A stretch of DNA of 64,000 bases from JBARKJ01 sp963698885 (GCA_963698885.1 CAVOSJ010000006.1:186001-250000); one strand, 5' to 3'. Numbered from the stretch's first letter, positions 29,868 through 39,237 are shown. Numbers and translations: made by a program. The notes: generated by a model not told the origin, from the letters alone.

Positions 29868-31007
29868 ATGCGCGTAGTAATGTTCTATCACTCGATCGTC
29901 TCGGACTGGAACCACACGAACGCGCATTTCCTGCGGGGCGTGGTGACGGAGATGACGGCGCGCGGGCACGACGTGACGGTCTTCGAACCGAAAGACGGCT
30001 GGAGCAGACAGAGCCTTATGACGGCGCATGGCCGCGAGGCGCTTCGGAAGTTCCGGCGTGCGTACCCCCATATCAGCTACAGCTATTACAACACGGATAA
30101 TATCAACCTCGACCTGGCGCTGGACGGCGCGGAACTGGTGATGGTCCACGAGTGGAACGAAAGGGCGCTGGTGTCGAAAATCGGGGAGCACCGGAAAAAA
30201 GGGGGGAAATACAAGCTCCTTTTCCACGATGCGCACCGACGCGCCCTGGCCTTCACTGACTCCATGTCCGGATATGACCTCTCCGGCTACGACGGAGTCC
30301 TTGCATATGGCGCGGCAATCCGCGATATCTATCTATCGCGCGGCTGGGCCAGGGATGCATGGGTATGGCACGAAGCCGCGGACGTGCGTGTTTTCAGGCC
30401 GTTAAACGACAAGGAGCCCTGGGGAGACGTGGTCTTTATAGGCAACTGGGGCGATGAAGCGCGGCTGGCCGGGATAATGGAGTTCCTGGTCGAGCCTGTG
30501 AAGGCGCTGGGCCTTAAGGCGCGGGTCTATGGGGTTGGCTACCCGGAAGAAGCGAAGACGGAGTTTTTAAAGGCAGGGATAGAATATGGCGGCTGGCTTC
30601 CGAACTTCGAGGTGCCGCAGGTGCTATCACGCTATAAATTTACAGTGCACATCCCCGAAAAGCCGTATTCCCTGGCCCTGGCCGGAATACCCGCGATAGG
30701 ACATTTTGAGGCCCTGGCCTGCGGAATCCCCCTGATCTCGGCCCCCTGGAACGATGACGAAGGCCTTTTTGCCGAGGGGCGGGATTACCTTTGCGCAAAA
30801 GACGGCAGGGAGATGACGGGGCTGATGGCGGAGCTGACAGCGGACGCGCATCTCAGGGAAAGGCTTTCAGAGCATGGGCTTATGACTGTCCTGACGTGGC
30901 ATACGTGCGGACACAGGGTAAACGAGCTGATGGATGTATTCGGGTCATGCAAGGTATCGAGGGGGAAAAAGGTTTCGAGAGAAAAAAAGCTGGCGGGCGC
31001 GCGGTAA
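29868..31007 (+). CDS. CgeB-like glycosyltransferase
   Basis: A 379-residue protein with the two-lobed layout of GT-B glycosyltransferases. The N-terminal lobe begins MRVVMFYHSIVSDWNHTNAH and has an HDVTVFEP strand. The C-terminal lobe contains DVVFIGNWGDEARL, YKFTVHIPEKPYS and the nucleotide-sugar region GHFEALACGIPLISAPW, which matches the CgeB/YkvP glycosyltransferase family (PF13524). Likely cytoplasmic. The donor and acceptor are unknown. The next gene encodes a related enzyme 29 bases downstream, so the two probably act on the same glycan. Confidence 0.8.
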   Translation: MRVVMFYHSIVSDWNHTNAHFLRGVVTEMTARGHDVTVFEPKDGWSRQSLMTAHGREALRKFRRAYPHISYSYYNTDNINLDLALDGAELVMVHEWNERALVSKIGEHRKKGGKYKLLFHDAHRRALAFTDSMSGYDLSGYDGVLAYGAAIRDIYLSRGWARDAWVWHEAADVRVFRPLNDKEPWGDVVFIGNWGDEARLAGIMEFLVEPVKALGLKARVYGVGYPEEAKTEFLKAGIEYGGWLPNFEVPQVLSRYKFTVHIPEKPYSLALAGIPAIGHFEALACGIPLISAPWNDDEGLFAEGRDYLCAKDGREMTGLMAELTADAHLRERLSEHGLMTVLTWHTCGHRVNELMDVFGSCKVSRGKKVSREKKLAGAR

Positions 31008-31036
31008 GCCGGCCGGGAAATATGATGGGGGTGGAA

Positions 31037-32122
31037 ATGCGTATCGTAATACTCGGTCTTTCCATAACTTCTTCCTGGGGCAACGGCCATGCCAACACCT
31101 ATCGGGGTCTGGTTCGGGAGCTTTCCGCCTTTGGCCACGACGTCCTCTTCCTTGAGCGGGACATGCCGTGGTTCGCCCAGAACCGCGACCTCCCGGAGCC
31201 GCCGTACTGCCGGACCTATCTCTATAACGGCATACCTGAACTGAAGAAAAAGTTTACTGAGGATATAAGGGACGCGGACTGCGTCATCGTCGGCTCATGC
31301 GTGCCGGAAGGCGAGAAGGTGGGCGACCTCGTGACATCCAGGGCGCAGGGAGTGACGGCATTTTACGATATGGACGCACCCGTCACACTCTCGTATCTGC
31401 AAAAAAATAAATGCAGCTACTTAACCCGCAAACAGGTAAGGAATTACTGCCTCTACCTCTCCTCTACCTCCGGCCCGACCCTTGAAAGGATAGAGCGGGA
31501 GTTCGGCTCGCCTATGGCGCGCCCCCTTTTACTGTCTTCGGACCCGGATAACTACTACCCGGAATGCGGCCAGCCCACATGGGACCTGGGGTATCTGGGG
31601 ACGTACAGCCATGACCGCCAGACAGACCTCGAAGAACTGATGCTGAAGGCCGCCGGCACGCTCAAAACGAGGTCTTTCGTGGTGGCGGGGCCACGGTACC
31701 CGGAAGAGATAATCTGGCCGTTCAACGTGCAGAGGATAGAGCACCTGCCGCCGGATATGCACAGGAAGTTCTACAACCAGCAGCGCTTCACCCTTAACGT
31801 CACCCGCTCCGACATGAAAAAGGCGGGCTACTCCCCGTCCGCGCGCCTTTTCGAGGCGGCGGCCTGCGGCACGCCGATTATAAGCGACCTGTGGGAAGGC
31901 TTAAGCGATATCTTTGAGCCTGGAAGAGAGGTGCTTGTCTCGCGCTCGGCGGAGGAGACGATGGACTACCTGCTTTACCTGCCCGAGGGTGAAAGGGTAA
32001 CGATGGGGATCCGGGCCAGGGAGCGTGTTTTGAGTTCTCATACCGCCGTACACAGGGCGGCCGAGCTTGAAAAATATATTAAACAGGCGGCATATGCGGG
32101 AGAATATCAAAAGGCGGGATAA
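31037..32122 (+). CDS. CgeB-like glycosyltransferase
   Basis: About 361 residues, second member of a glycosyltransferase pair. It starts MRIVILGLSITSSWGNGHAN; the start at 31037 is chosen because GGGGGTGGA lies directly upstream, with an ATG at 31025 as alternative. The C-terminal lobe has LGYLGTYSHDRQTDLEEL, QRFTLNVTRSDMKKAGYSPS and ARLFEAAACGTPIISDLWEG, typical of the CgeB family. Its last 16 bases overlap the tail of the convergent SRPBCC gene. Substrates unknown. Confidence 0.8.
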   Translation: MRIVILGLSITSSWGNGHANTYRGLVRELSAFGHDVLFLERDMPWFAQNRDLPEPPYCRTYLYNGIPELKKKFTEDIRDADCVIVGSCVPEGEKVGDLVTSRAQGVTAFYDMDAPVTLSYLQKNKCSYLTRKQVRNYCLYLSSTSGPTLERIEREFGSPMARPLLLSSDPDNYYPECGQPTWDLGYLGTYSHDRQTDLEELMLKAAGTLKTRSFVVAGPRYPEEIIWPFNVQRIEHLPPDMHRKFYNQQRFTLNVTRSDMKKAGYSPSARLFEAAACGTPIISDLWEGLSDIFEPGREVLVSRSAEETMDYLLYLPEGERVTMGIRARERVLSSHTAVHRAAELEKYIKQAAYAGEYQKAG

Positions 32123-32577
32123 ACGTTACCTTTTTCCAAAAGGTAGCACGACGCGGACTCCGCCTTCTTTTTAAGCTCCCTCAGCATCCTTGCGGTAACC
32201 ATGCGTATCCTGGCCGCCGGCAGCATCATCAAGAACGGCCTCAGGCCGGCGAACCTCTCCCTGCTTACGACCTGCACGGCTCCGCCCAGGTCCGTAAACA
32301 GAAACTCGTGCTTTGCGGATACTCCGAATTTCCTGGCCGACCAGACCACCTGGTCGTGCTGCACCACGCACTCGACCAGGGGCTTTATCGAAAACGGCAG
32401 CGCGTAAAGCCTTATTTTAAGCGATAGCCTCTGCCCCTCGGAAATGAAATAAGGACCCTCCGGTCTCGCCGCCGCCTTCATGGAATGGTTCCACTGGTTC
32501 CAGCACGCAAGGTCGGTGAAGATGTCCCAGACGCGGTCCATCCCGGAGAATATAGTCACGGACTCGACTATTTCCAT
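32107..32577 (-). CDS. SRPBCC (START-like) family protein
   Basis: A 156-residue protein with a helix-grip fold: MEIVESVTIFSGMDRVWDIF then DLACWNQWNHSM, an N-terminal pattern typical of polyketide cyclase/dehydrase-like SRPBCC proteins. Members bind hydrophobic ligands; no specific ligand can be given. The final residues SCYLLEKGNVYPAF are read from repeat copy 6, so the natural C-terminus has been replaced by repeat sequence. It converges with the second glycosyltransferase gene, overlapping it by 16 bases. Confidence 0.75.
   Translation of the reverse strand: MEIVESVTIFSGMDRVWDIFTDLACWNQWNHSMKAAARPEGPYFISEGQRLSLKIRLYALPFSIKPLVECVVQHDQVVWSARKFGVSAKHEFLFTDLGGAVQVVSRERFAGLRPFLMMLPAARIRMVTARMLRELKKKAESASCYLLEKGNVYPAF
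32123..32149. repeat. Two-hairpin intergenic repeat, copy 6 (hairpin A only)
   Basis: GTTACCTTTTTCC pairs with AAAAGGTAGC (32125-32147). It lies between convergent genes and supplies the last codons of the SRPBCC gene on the minus strand. Confidence 0.75.
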
Positions 32578-32589
32578 CGGGTAATTATA

Positions 32590-34557
32590 TCACACCCGGA
32601 CCGGCATCAGCATGATGGGTATGCCCTGGTTGTAGAAGTAGCGCTGGACCGCGAAGATGGTGTAGTTGTGGAGCATCCCGGTGAATATGTTGGGGTTCGG
32701 GAAAACTAACTGTCCGCCGAAGAAGGTGACGTTCGGGAAGCGTTCGAGTATTTTTGGAGAGACCTTGGATATCTCACCTACGACGTCCGTGCCGAACGAG
32801 GAGTAGCCCTCCGCGTAAAGGCCATGCGTCCGGGCCAGCTTCACGTATTTGTCCAGGTCTTCGTTTACCTTTTTCTTGAGGGCCTCCAGCTCTTCCGCGC
32901 CCTTGAAAGTGCCCGCGTCCACTATGCCCACTTCGATAAACGCGAAGTTCTTGAACGTCCCTCCGAACTGGCGGATGACGTTTAGGAACGTGTGCAGCCC
33001 CAGGCCGTTATATCCGCTGACCAGGATAATGGCCGTCTTCGCCCTGGGGTCGGCGGCTGGCGCGTTGCCCGGCGTCTTCGACGGGGCTTCATGGATACTG
33101 TACCCCGCCGCCTCGACAAGCGAGTCCAGCCGGCTCAGGAGCTTGGCGGTATGCCGGTAATGCCTTTTTATCAGCAGCGCCATGCCTATCAGTAACCCTG
33201 TTATGACTATCGTTATCCAGCCGCCTTCCGTGAACTTCAGAATGACGACCGAGACGAGTATGAAGGAGGTCAGGCTAAGCCCCAGCCCGTTTATGAAAAG
33301 TTTTTTCTTCCAGTGCTCAGCAACGCCGCGCTCGATCCACCAGTGCCGCACCATGCCGAGCTGGGACATTGAAAAAGTTATGAAGACGTTTATGGAGTAG
33401 AGCACCACGAGGAAACCCACCGAGCCCCTGGTAATCACCATCATCAGGAAGGCGACCACCCCCATTATGAATATGCCCTTCTGGGTGACGAGCCTGTCGG
33501 AAAACGTCGCGAACTTGGTCGGGAACCAGCGGTCGATAGCCATGTTCGCCAGGACCCTCGGCCCGTCCAGGAAGCCCGCCTGGGCCGCGACCAGAAGCAG
33601 TATAGCCTCCGAGACCAGGGTAACGATGAGCAGGACGTATCCTCCGGTGCCCCAGCCTTTCGTGACCGACTCGTACAGCACGGCGTTCAGGGTCTTGCCA
33701 TGTTCGGGGTGAACGCCGTAGAGCAGGTAGGCTACCATAAGGCCCACGACCATGAACGAAAGCGAAAACGCCATATACCGCATGGTATGTTTGCCCGTCT
33801 TCACCTTCGGCTCGCGTAGGATGGGCAGGCCGTTACTGACGGCCTCGATGCCGGTAAAGGTGCCCGCGCCCATGCTGTACGCCCTGAGGATTAAGAAAAG
33901 CATCCCGAAAGTCCCGAGCGCCGACCGGGTACTATGTACGTCCGCCCTTGTCGCGGCCATCATTGCCGGGAAATGCCCGTAGTTGGCCGCCACCGCATAG
34001 ACGATGAAAAAGACGTGGGTCAGGAGGAAGACCATGAACAGGGGCACGAGCGGGAGGACCGATTCCTTGACGCCCCGCATGTTCATTACCGTCATGCAAA
34101 GCAGCGCAAAAAAAGCGAAATAGAGCTTGTACGGAAGCCATGCCACCGGCAGGAAACTGAAGATGTAGTCCGCGCCGGCGGCTATGGAGATGGTAATGGT
34201 CAGGACGTAGTCTATCAGGAGCGCGCAGCCGGAAACCATGCCCGCTTTCGGGGAGAGGAGCTTGCTCGCCACCAGGTACCCGCCGCCGCCGGTCGGGAAA
34301 AGCTCAATTATCTGCGAGTAGCTGGTGCTGATTATGAAAACGGTAACGCCGGAGGCAATGGCGACGAAAAGCGCCAGGTGCGGGTGGCTTAAGAGGGCGA
34401 GGAACGCCTCCTCGGGACCGTAGGAGGAGGAGGACAGCCCGTCCGCGCCAAGGCCCACCCAGGCGAAGAAGGCGATAAGCGAGACGCTGTGGAAGACGTG
34501 CGGGTCGTAAATGTCGCGCGCGCCGCCGATGACAACCTTCTTTAGCCAGCCGAACAT
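32590..34557 (-). CDS. KimA-like potassium transporter (APC superfamily)
   Basis: A 655-residue protein with about twelve transmembrane segments and a C-terminal soluble domain of some 170 residues. The N-terminal part (GLGADGLSSSSYGPEEAF, IELFPTGGGGYLVASKL) and helices such as GAGTFTGIEAVSNGLPIL match the KimA/YdaO branch of the amino acid-polyamine-organocation superfamily; B. subtilis KimA is a high-affinity K+/H+ importer. The probable c-di-AMP riboswitch and terminator directly upstream strongly support this, since KimA genes are the classic target of that switch. AGGAG lies eleven bases before the ATG, just past the terminator hairpin. Confidence 0.85.
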   Translation of the reverse strand: MFGWLKKVVIGGARDIYDPHVFHSVSLIAFFAWVGLGADGLSSSSYGPEEAFLALLSHPHLALFVAIASGVTVFIISTSYSQIIELFPTGGGGYLVASKLLSPKAGMVSGCALLIDYVLTITISIAAGADYIFSFLPVAWLPYKLYFAFFALLCMTVMNMRGVKESVLPLVPLFMVFLLTHVFFIVYAVAANYGHFPAMMAATRADVHSTRSALGTFGMLFLILRAYSMGAGTFTGIEAVSNGLPILREPKVKTGKHTMRYMAFSLSFMVVGLMVAYLLYGVHPEHGKTLNAVLYESVTKGWGTGGYVLLIVTLVSEAILLLVAAQAGFLDGPRVLANMAIDRWFPTKFATFSDRLVTQKGIFIMGVVAFLMMVITRGSVGFLVVLYSINVFITFSMSQLGMVRHWWIERGVAEHWKKKLFINGLGLSLTSFILVSVVILKFTEGGWITIVITGLLIGMALLIKRHYRHTAKLLSRLDSLVEAAGYSIHEAPSKTPGNAPAADPRAKTAIILVSGYNGLGLHTFLNVIRQFGGTFKNFAFIEVGIVDAGTFKGAEELEALKKKVNEDLDKYVKLARTHGLYAEGYSSFGTDVVGEISKVSPKILERFPNVTFFGGQLVFPNPNIFTGMLHNYTIFAVQRYFYNQGIPIMLMPVRV

Positions 34558-34574
34558 GGGGTTATTATACTCCT

Positions 34575-34609
34575 AAATAAAGAAAGCCGCCGGCAAGACC
34601 GGTGGCTTT
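34575..34609 (-). terminator. Rho-independent terminator in the kimA leader
   Basis: On the minus strand the arms AAAGCCACCGG and CCGGCGGCTTT flank a five-base loop and are followed by a T-rich stretch (TTTCTTTATTT). It stands between the aptamer and the ribosome-binding site, the expected expression platform. Confidence 0.85.
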
Positions 34610-34620
34610 TGGCTGCTGCC

Positions 34621-34795
34621 CGGGGTTGCTCTCCAAATGCCTGCGAGGTTAGCTGCCGGGCTCAGGCTTGATAGTACCTTATCCCTTAAAAGAGCCCGAT
34701 AAACCGGGCAGCTTGAAAAAGGGAATTCGCCCCGTAAACTTTGGGTCCCCCGCATCCCTCCGGGTTTACCCGGAAGAATTTCGGCCGCAATTATT
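34621..34795 (-). promoter_or_regulatory. c-di-AMP riboswitch (ydaO-yuaA type)
   Basis: Read on the minus strand, the leader of the kimA-like gene contains segments I recognise from the ydaO-yuaA family: GCCGAA near the 5' end, GGGGCGAAT in the middle and the hallmark CAGCTAACCTCGCAGGC (34639-34655 region) followed by GGAGAG. Ligand binding in this family promotes termination, so high c-di-AMP should switch the potassium importer off. Recognition is from memory of the consensus; an exact covariance search was not possible. Confidence 0.8.
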
Positions 34796-34917
34796 TAAAA
34801 ACGGGATTAAAATAGTCCTGTTTTTATACGTTGTCAAGAATTTTTATAAAGAACAAGCCTGATGAATTTTTCGGAAAATGTTGACTATCGCGGCTATAAA
34901 AAATAGAATGTCTTAAT

Positions 34918-36242
34918 ATGACTGAGAAAATATTGACTGTAATCGGCGGCGGGCTTGCCGGGTCGGAGGCGGCCTGGGCCGCGGCCAGACGCGGGATAAA
35001 GGTGCGGCTTTTCGAGATGCGCCCCGGCACCATGACCCCGGCGCACAAGACGGGGTATCTCGCGGAGCTGGTATGCTCCAACTCGCTGAGGTCCCTGGAC
35101 CTGCATAACGCGGTCGGGCTTCTAAAGGAAGAGATGCGGAGCCTTGGCTCGCTCGTTATGGAGGCGGCGGACAGGACTGCCGTACCCGCCGGGAGCGCGC
35201 TTGCCGTGGACCGGGAGGCCTTCGGCAAGTATATAACCGGCGCAATCCTTGGCCATCCCGGTATAGAGGTAATCAGGCAGGAGATAGCCCAGGTGCCGGA
35301 GCCTGTCTCGGTAATCGCCACGGGTCCTCTGACGTCCGACAAGATGGCGGACGCGATAGGCCAGCTTACGGGGACTGAGCACCTGCATTTCTATGACGCC
35401 ATCGCGCCCATAATAGACGCCGATTCCGTCGATATGAATATCGCCTTTCGTGCCTCGCGCTACGGCAAGGGCGGGGACGACTACGTCAACTGCCCGATGA
35501 CAAAGGAGCAGTACGACGCCTTTTACGACGCGCTGACTGGGTGCCGAGAAGGCCCCGGTGCGCGAGTTCGAGAACATGCGCTGCTTCGAGGGCTGCATGC
35601 CAATCGAGACGATGGCGGAGCGCGGCCGGGAAACGCTCGCGCACGGCCCGATGAAGCCTGTGGGGATTACAGACCCGAAAACGGGCGGACGGCCTTACGC
35701 GGTAGTCCAGCTGCGGGCCGAGGACGCACAGCGGACGGCGTATAATATCGTCGGTTTCCAGACCCGGCTTAAATGGCCAGAACAAGCGCGCGTGTTCCGG
35801 ATGATACCGGGGCTTCAAAACGTGAAATTCATAAGGTACGGGAGCCTGCACCGGAACACGTTCATAAACGGCCCCTTGTTCCTTGAGCCTACCCTCGAGA
35901 TGAAGGGGCGGCCGGGTCTTTTCTTCGCCGGGCAGGTATCGGGCGTGGAAGGGTACGTCGAGTCCTCCGCGATGGGCATACTCGCGGGTATTAACGCGGC
36001 GCGGCTGATAAAAGGGCTGGCCCTGGTTACTCCGCCGGAGACGACGGCGCACGGGGCGCTTATCACGCACCTGACAAAGACGGAGCCTGGCCGCTTCCAG
36101 CCGACGAACGTGATTTTCTCCCTTTTCCCGCCGCTCGACGTGAAGGTGAAGAAAAAAGAGGAACGGCGCGAGCTATCTGGTGAAAAGGGCGCTTCAGGAC
36201 CTCGTCGGCATGGAAGGAACGCCTGGATGGATGAAAACGTAA
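34918..36242 (+). CDS. trmFO: FAD-dependent tRNA (uracil-5-)-methyltransferase, folate-dependent (two frameshifts)
   Basis: Makes 5-methyluridine at tRNA position 54 using methylenetetrahydrofolate and FAD. Recognised from VIGGGLAGSEAAWAAARRG, LVCSNSLRSLDLHNAVGLLK, NCPMTKEQYDAFYDAL, REFENMRCFEGCMPIE and GLFFAGQVSGVEGYVESSA. Frame breaks: an extra G in a GGG run near 35540 (LTG-AEKAPVREF after repair) and an extra A in an A6 run near 36153-36158, after which the C-terminus reads ASYLVKRALQDLVGMEGTPG. Repaired length is about 441 residues, normal. It overlaps xerC by 16 bases, the usual gene order in several phyla. Confidence 0.9.
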
Positions 36243-37130
36243 AGGGCTTTTTAAGCTACTTACGCTTTGAGCGCGGCGCGTCGGAGAACACCGTCGTCAG
36301 CTATGAGAACGACCTCCGGCAGTTCGCGGCGCACCTGAAAGGTTCAGGCGATGCGGAGCCGGACCTCTTAACGGTGGATAACCTGGACGTGCGCGGGTTT
36401 CTCGCGTCTTTGGTGAAGCAGGGACTTAAAAAATCGTCGGCCCAGAGAAAACTGGCCGGCATAAGGAGTTTCTACCGCTATCTTTTCCGCGAGGGCTTAA
36501 TCGAGAAGAACCCGGCGAAGGTCGTGGCGACGCCCCGTAAGGAAAAATCCCAGCCGTCCGTGCTGTCGGTGGACGACGCGGTGATGCTTGTCGAAGCCCC
36601 GCGCGGGGATACGCTGGACGGCCTTCGCGACCGGGCGATACTTGAGATATTCTACTCGGCGGGCGTCAGGATATCCGAGCTTCAGGGCCTTAACCGGGAG
36701 CAGGTGGACCTGCCTCAGGGTTTGGCCAGGGTGACTGGCAAGGGAAATAAGGAGCGCTTCGTGCCGCTGGGGGCGAAGGCGGTTGCCGCTATATCCGCGT
36801 ATATTTCAGCGGTTAGACGCGGAGAACAAGATTGACATCTCCGCCCCGGACGTGCCCCTGTTCCTGAACAAGTACAGCCTTCGGCTGTCCGTGCGGGGCG
36901 TGCGGCGGGTCGTGATGAAATACGTGGGCGAAAAACTTATCCGGGGTAAGGTCTCGCCGCATACGCTGCGGCATACCTTCGCGACGCACCTGCTCGGAGC
37001 GGGCGCGGACCTCCGGTCGATCCAGGAGATGCTGGGCCATGTGTCGCTCTCCACGACGCAGAAGTACACGCACCTGGACCTGGAGAAGCTGATGAACGTT
37101 TACGATAAAGCCCATCCGCGGGCGAAATAG
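36227..37130 (+). CDS. xerC: Tyrosine recombinase XerC (one frameshift)
   Basis: Site-specific recombinase that resolves chromosome dimers at dif with XerD. The N-terminal SAM-like domain (FLSYLRFERGASENTVVSYE) is followed by the catalytic domain with the first Arg in YSAGVRISELQGL, the Lys region TGKGNKERFVPLG, the HTLRHTFATHLL box, GHVSLSTTQKYTHLD with the second His and the tyrosine nucleophile. An extra T in an ATTTC run near 36808 shifts the frame; the true reading goes through QRLDAENKIDISAPDVP. Repaired length is about 300 residues. GGAAGGA precedes the ATG at 36227. Confidence 0.92.
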
Positions 37131-37136
37131 AACCGA

Positions 37137-37233
37137 CCGCTACCTTTTTGGGAAAAAGGTAGCACCAAAAACTTTTGGACTTTAACCCCCGCTTTCTTTT
37201 GCTACTTTTCTTTCTCGCGAAAGAAAAGTAGGG
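37137..37233. repeat. Two-hairpin intergenic repeat, copy 7
   Basis: Hairpin A (GCTACCTTTTTGG / AAAAAGGTAGC, 37139-37163), linker CACCAAAAACTTTTGG, hairpin B (CTACTTTTCTTTC / GAAAGAAAAGTAG, 37202-37231). It separates xerC from hslV. Confidence 0.9.
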
Positions 37234-37247
37234 AAAGGGTTTTTCTT

Positions 37248-37775
37248 ATGATGCACGGGACTACGATATTATGCGTGAGGCGCGACGGTAAAGTCTCCAT
37301 CGGGGGCGACGGGCAGGTCACGATGGGCGCGACGGTAATGAAGCACAACGCGCGCAAGGTACGGAAGCTGTATAATAACACGATACTGGCCGGTTTTGCC
37401 GGGGCGACCGCGGACGCGTTCACCCTTATCGAGAAGTTCGAGGGCAGGATCGAGGAATACCACGGCAACATAGCGCGCGCGGCGGTCGAGCTCGCCAAGG
37501 AATGGCGCACGAACAAGATGCTCCGCCAGCTGGAGGCCCTGCTGATAGTCGCGGACAAGGAGCATACGTTCATCATCTCCGGCACGGGCGACGTGATAGA
37601 GCCGGAAGACGGCATCGCGGCCATCGGCTCCGGCGGGCCGTTCGCACAGGCGGCGGCGCAGGCGCTTATGAAGCACTCGCCTCTTGACTCGCAGGGCGTG
37701 GTGACGGAGGCCATGGAGATCGCCTCGAAGATATGCATATACACAAACTCAAACCTTATTATAGAGGAGCTTTAA
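37248..37775 (+). CDS. hslV: ATP-dependent protease peptidase subunit HslV
   Basis: Proteolytic dodecamer subunit of the HslUV (ClpYQ) protease. The 175 residues begin MMHGTTILCVRRDGKVSIGG; processing exposes the catalytic Thr of TTILCVRR. GDGQVTMGATVMKHNARKVR and IAAIGSGGPFAQAAAQALM are diagnostic. The ATG at 37251 is an equally possible start. Three bases separate it from hslU, its ATPase partner. The repeat just upstream leaves little space for a promoter, so expression may depend on read-through from trmFO-xerC. Confidence 0.96.
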   Translation: MMHGTTILCVRRDGKVSIGGDGQVTMGATVMKHNARKVRKLYNNTILAGFAGATADAFTLIEKFEGRIEEYHGNIARAAVELAKEWRTNKMLRQLEALLIVADKEHTFIISGTGDVIEPEDGIAAIGSGGPFAQAAAQALMKHSPLDSQGVVTEAMEIASKICIYTNSNLIIEEL

Positions 37776-37778
37776 AAG

Positions 37779-39167
37779 ATGCGGGAGCTGACCCCGAGGG
37801 AAGTTGTTGCGGAGCTTGATAAATACATCATCGGCCAGAATAACGCGAAGCGCGCCGTGGCGATTGCGCTTCGCACAAGGTGGCGCAGGATGCTTTTGCC
37901 TGAGGAGCTTCGTGACGAAGTCGTGCCGAAAAATATTATAATGATAGGCTCGACCGGCGTGGGCAAGACGGAGATCGCGAGGCGTCTTGCGAAGCTCGTT
38001 GACGCGCCGTTTGTCAAGGTGGAGGCGTCCAAGTTTACCGAGGTCGGCTATGTCGGACGAGATGTCGAGTCCATCATCCGCGACATTACCGAGCAGTCCG
38101 TCGCGATGGTGCGCTCCGAGCATACCGCCGCCGTACGCGAGAAGGCGGAGGCCGCCGCCGAGGAGCGGGTACTGGACGCGCTTCTGCCAAGGCGCAGGGG
38201 TGATATCGGCCTCGGGTTCCGCGAGTCGGGCATAGACTCGACCGGCCAGCCCGCCGAGCCGTTCGAAGCCGACAGCGCGACGCGGGAGAAGTTCCGGAAG
38301 ATGCTCCGGGAAGGAAAGCTGGACGACCGGACGGTCGAACTGGAGGTCCGGGAGAAGGGCGGCATGCCGCTCGGCGTCATCTCCAATATCGGCATGGAAG
38401 AGCTTGAGATAAGCCTCAAGGAGATGATGGGCAATATGTTCCCGGAGAAGTCCAAGAGACGGAGCCTGAAAGTCCCCGAGGCGATGAAAGTCCTGACGCA
38501 GGAGGAGGCCTCGAAGCTTGTAGATATGGACAAAGTGTCCAGGGAGGCGATATCGCGCGTGGAGCAGTCCGGCATCGTGTTCATAGACGAGCTGGACAAG
38601 GTCGCCGGCAGAGAGTCCGGCGGCGGGCCGGACGTATCCCGCGAAGGCGTGCAGAGGGACCTTCTTCCGATAATCGAAGGCTCGACAGTCAACAGCAAGC
38701 ACGGCGCCGTGCATACGGACCACATACTTTTTATAGCGGCTGGCGCGTTCCATGTGGCGAAGCCGTCCGACCTTATCCCCGAGCTTCAGGGCCGCTTCCC
38801 GATAAGGGTGGAGCTGGACAACCTGACGGAAGACGATTTCGTCCGGATACTGACGGAGCCAAAAAACGCGCTGATACGGCAGTACGTCGAACTACTCGGC
38901 ACGGAAGGGCTGGAGATGGAGTTTACGGACGACGCCATACGGGAGATAGCGAAGATCGCCGCGTCCGTGAACAGCCGGACTGAGAATATCGGTGCCAGGC
39001 GGCTCTATACCGTGATGGAGAAGTTACTCGAAGAAGTCAGCTTCCACGCCCCGGACGCGACAGAAAAGAAGATAACCGTGAACGCGGAATACGTCCGCGG
39101 CCAGTTGATGGATATAACGAAAGACGAGGATTTAAGCAGGTTTATTTTAAAACCGTTACCTTTTTGA
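37779..39167 (+). CDS. hslU: HslU ATPase (C-terminus extended by repeat sequence)
   Basis: AAA+ unfoldase that feeds substrates into HslV. It has TPREVVAELDKYIIGQNNAK at the N-terminus, Walker A GSTGVGKTEIARRL, Walker B GIVFIDELDKVAGRE, an intermediate domain, and the sensor region FPIRVELDNL. The family C-terminus normally ends about DEDLSRFIL; here it continues LKPLPF because the frame enters repeat copy 8 before reaching a stop. In known structures the free C-terminal Leu of HslU docks in pockets of HslV, so a five-residue extension could alter activation. The 462-residue frame is otherwise intact. Confidence 0.96.
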   Translation: MRELTPREVVAELDKYIIGQNNAKRAVAIALRTRWRRMLLPEELRDEVVPKNIIMIGSTGVGKTEIARRLAKLVDAPFVKVEASKFTEVGYVGRDVESIIRDITEQSVAMVRSEHTAAVREKAEAAAEERVLDALLPRRRGDIGLGFRESGIDSTGQPAEPFEADSATREKFRKMLREGKLDDRTVELEVREKGGMPLGVISNIGMEELEISLKEMMGNMFPEKSKRRSLKVPEAMKVLTQEEASKLVDMDKVSREAISRVEQSGIVFIDELDKVAGRESGGGPDVSREGVQRDLLPIIEGSTVNSKHGAVHTDHILFIAAGAFHVAKPSDLIPELQGRFPIRVELDNLTEDDFVRILTEPKNALIRQYVELLGTEGLEMEFTDDAIREIAKIAASVNSRTENIGARRLYTVMEKLLEEVSFHAPDATEKKITVNAEYVRGQLMDITKDEDLSRFILKPLPF

Positions 39168-39237
39168 AAAAGGTAACACCAAAAACTTTTGGGTTAAACC
39201 CGCTTTCTTTTGTTACTTTTTTTCGCGAAAGGAACGG
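39152..39237. repeat. Two-hairpin intergenic repeat, copy 8
   Basis: Hairpin A (GTTACCTTTTTG / AAAAAGGTAAC, 39155-39177) begins inside the hslU frame and provides its last codons and stop. Linker CACCAAAAACTTTTGGG; hairpin B is degenerate (GTTACTTTTTTTCGCG / AAAGGAAC). Confidence 0.9.
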
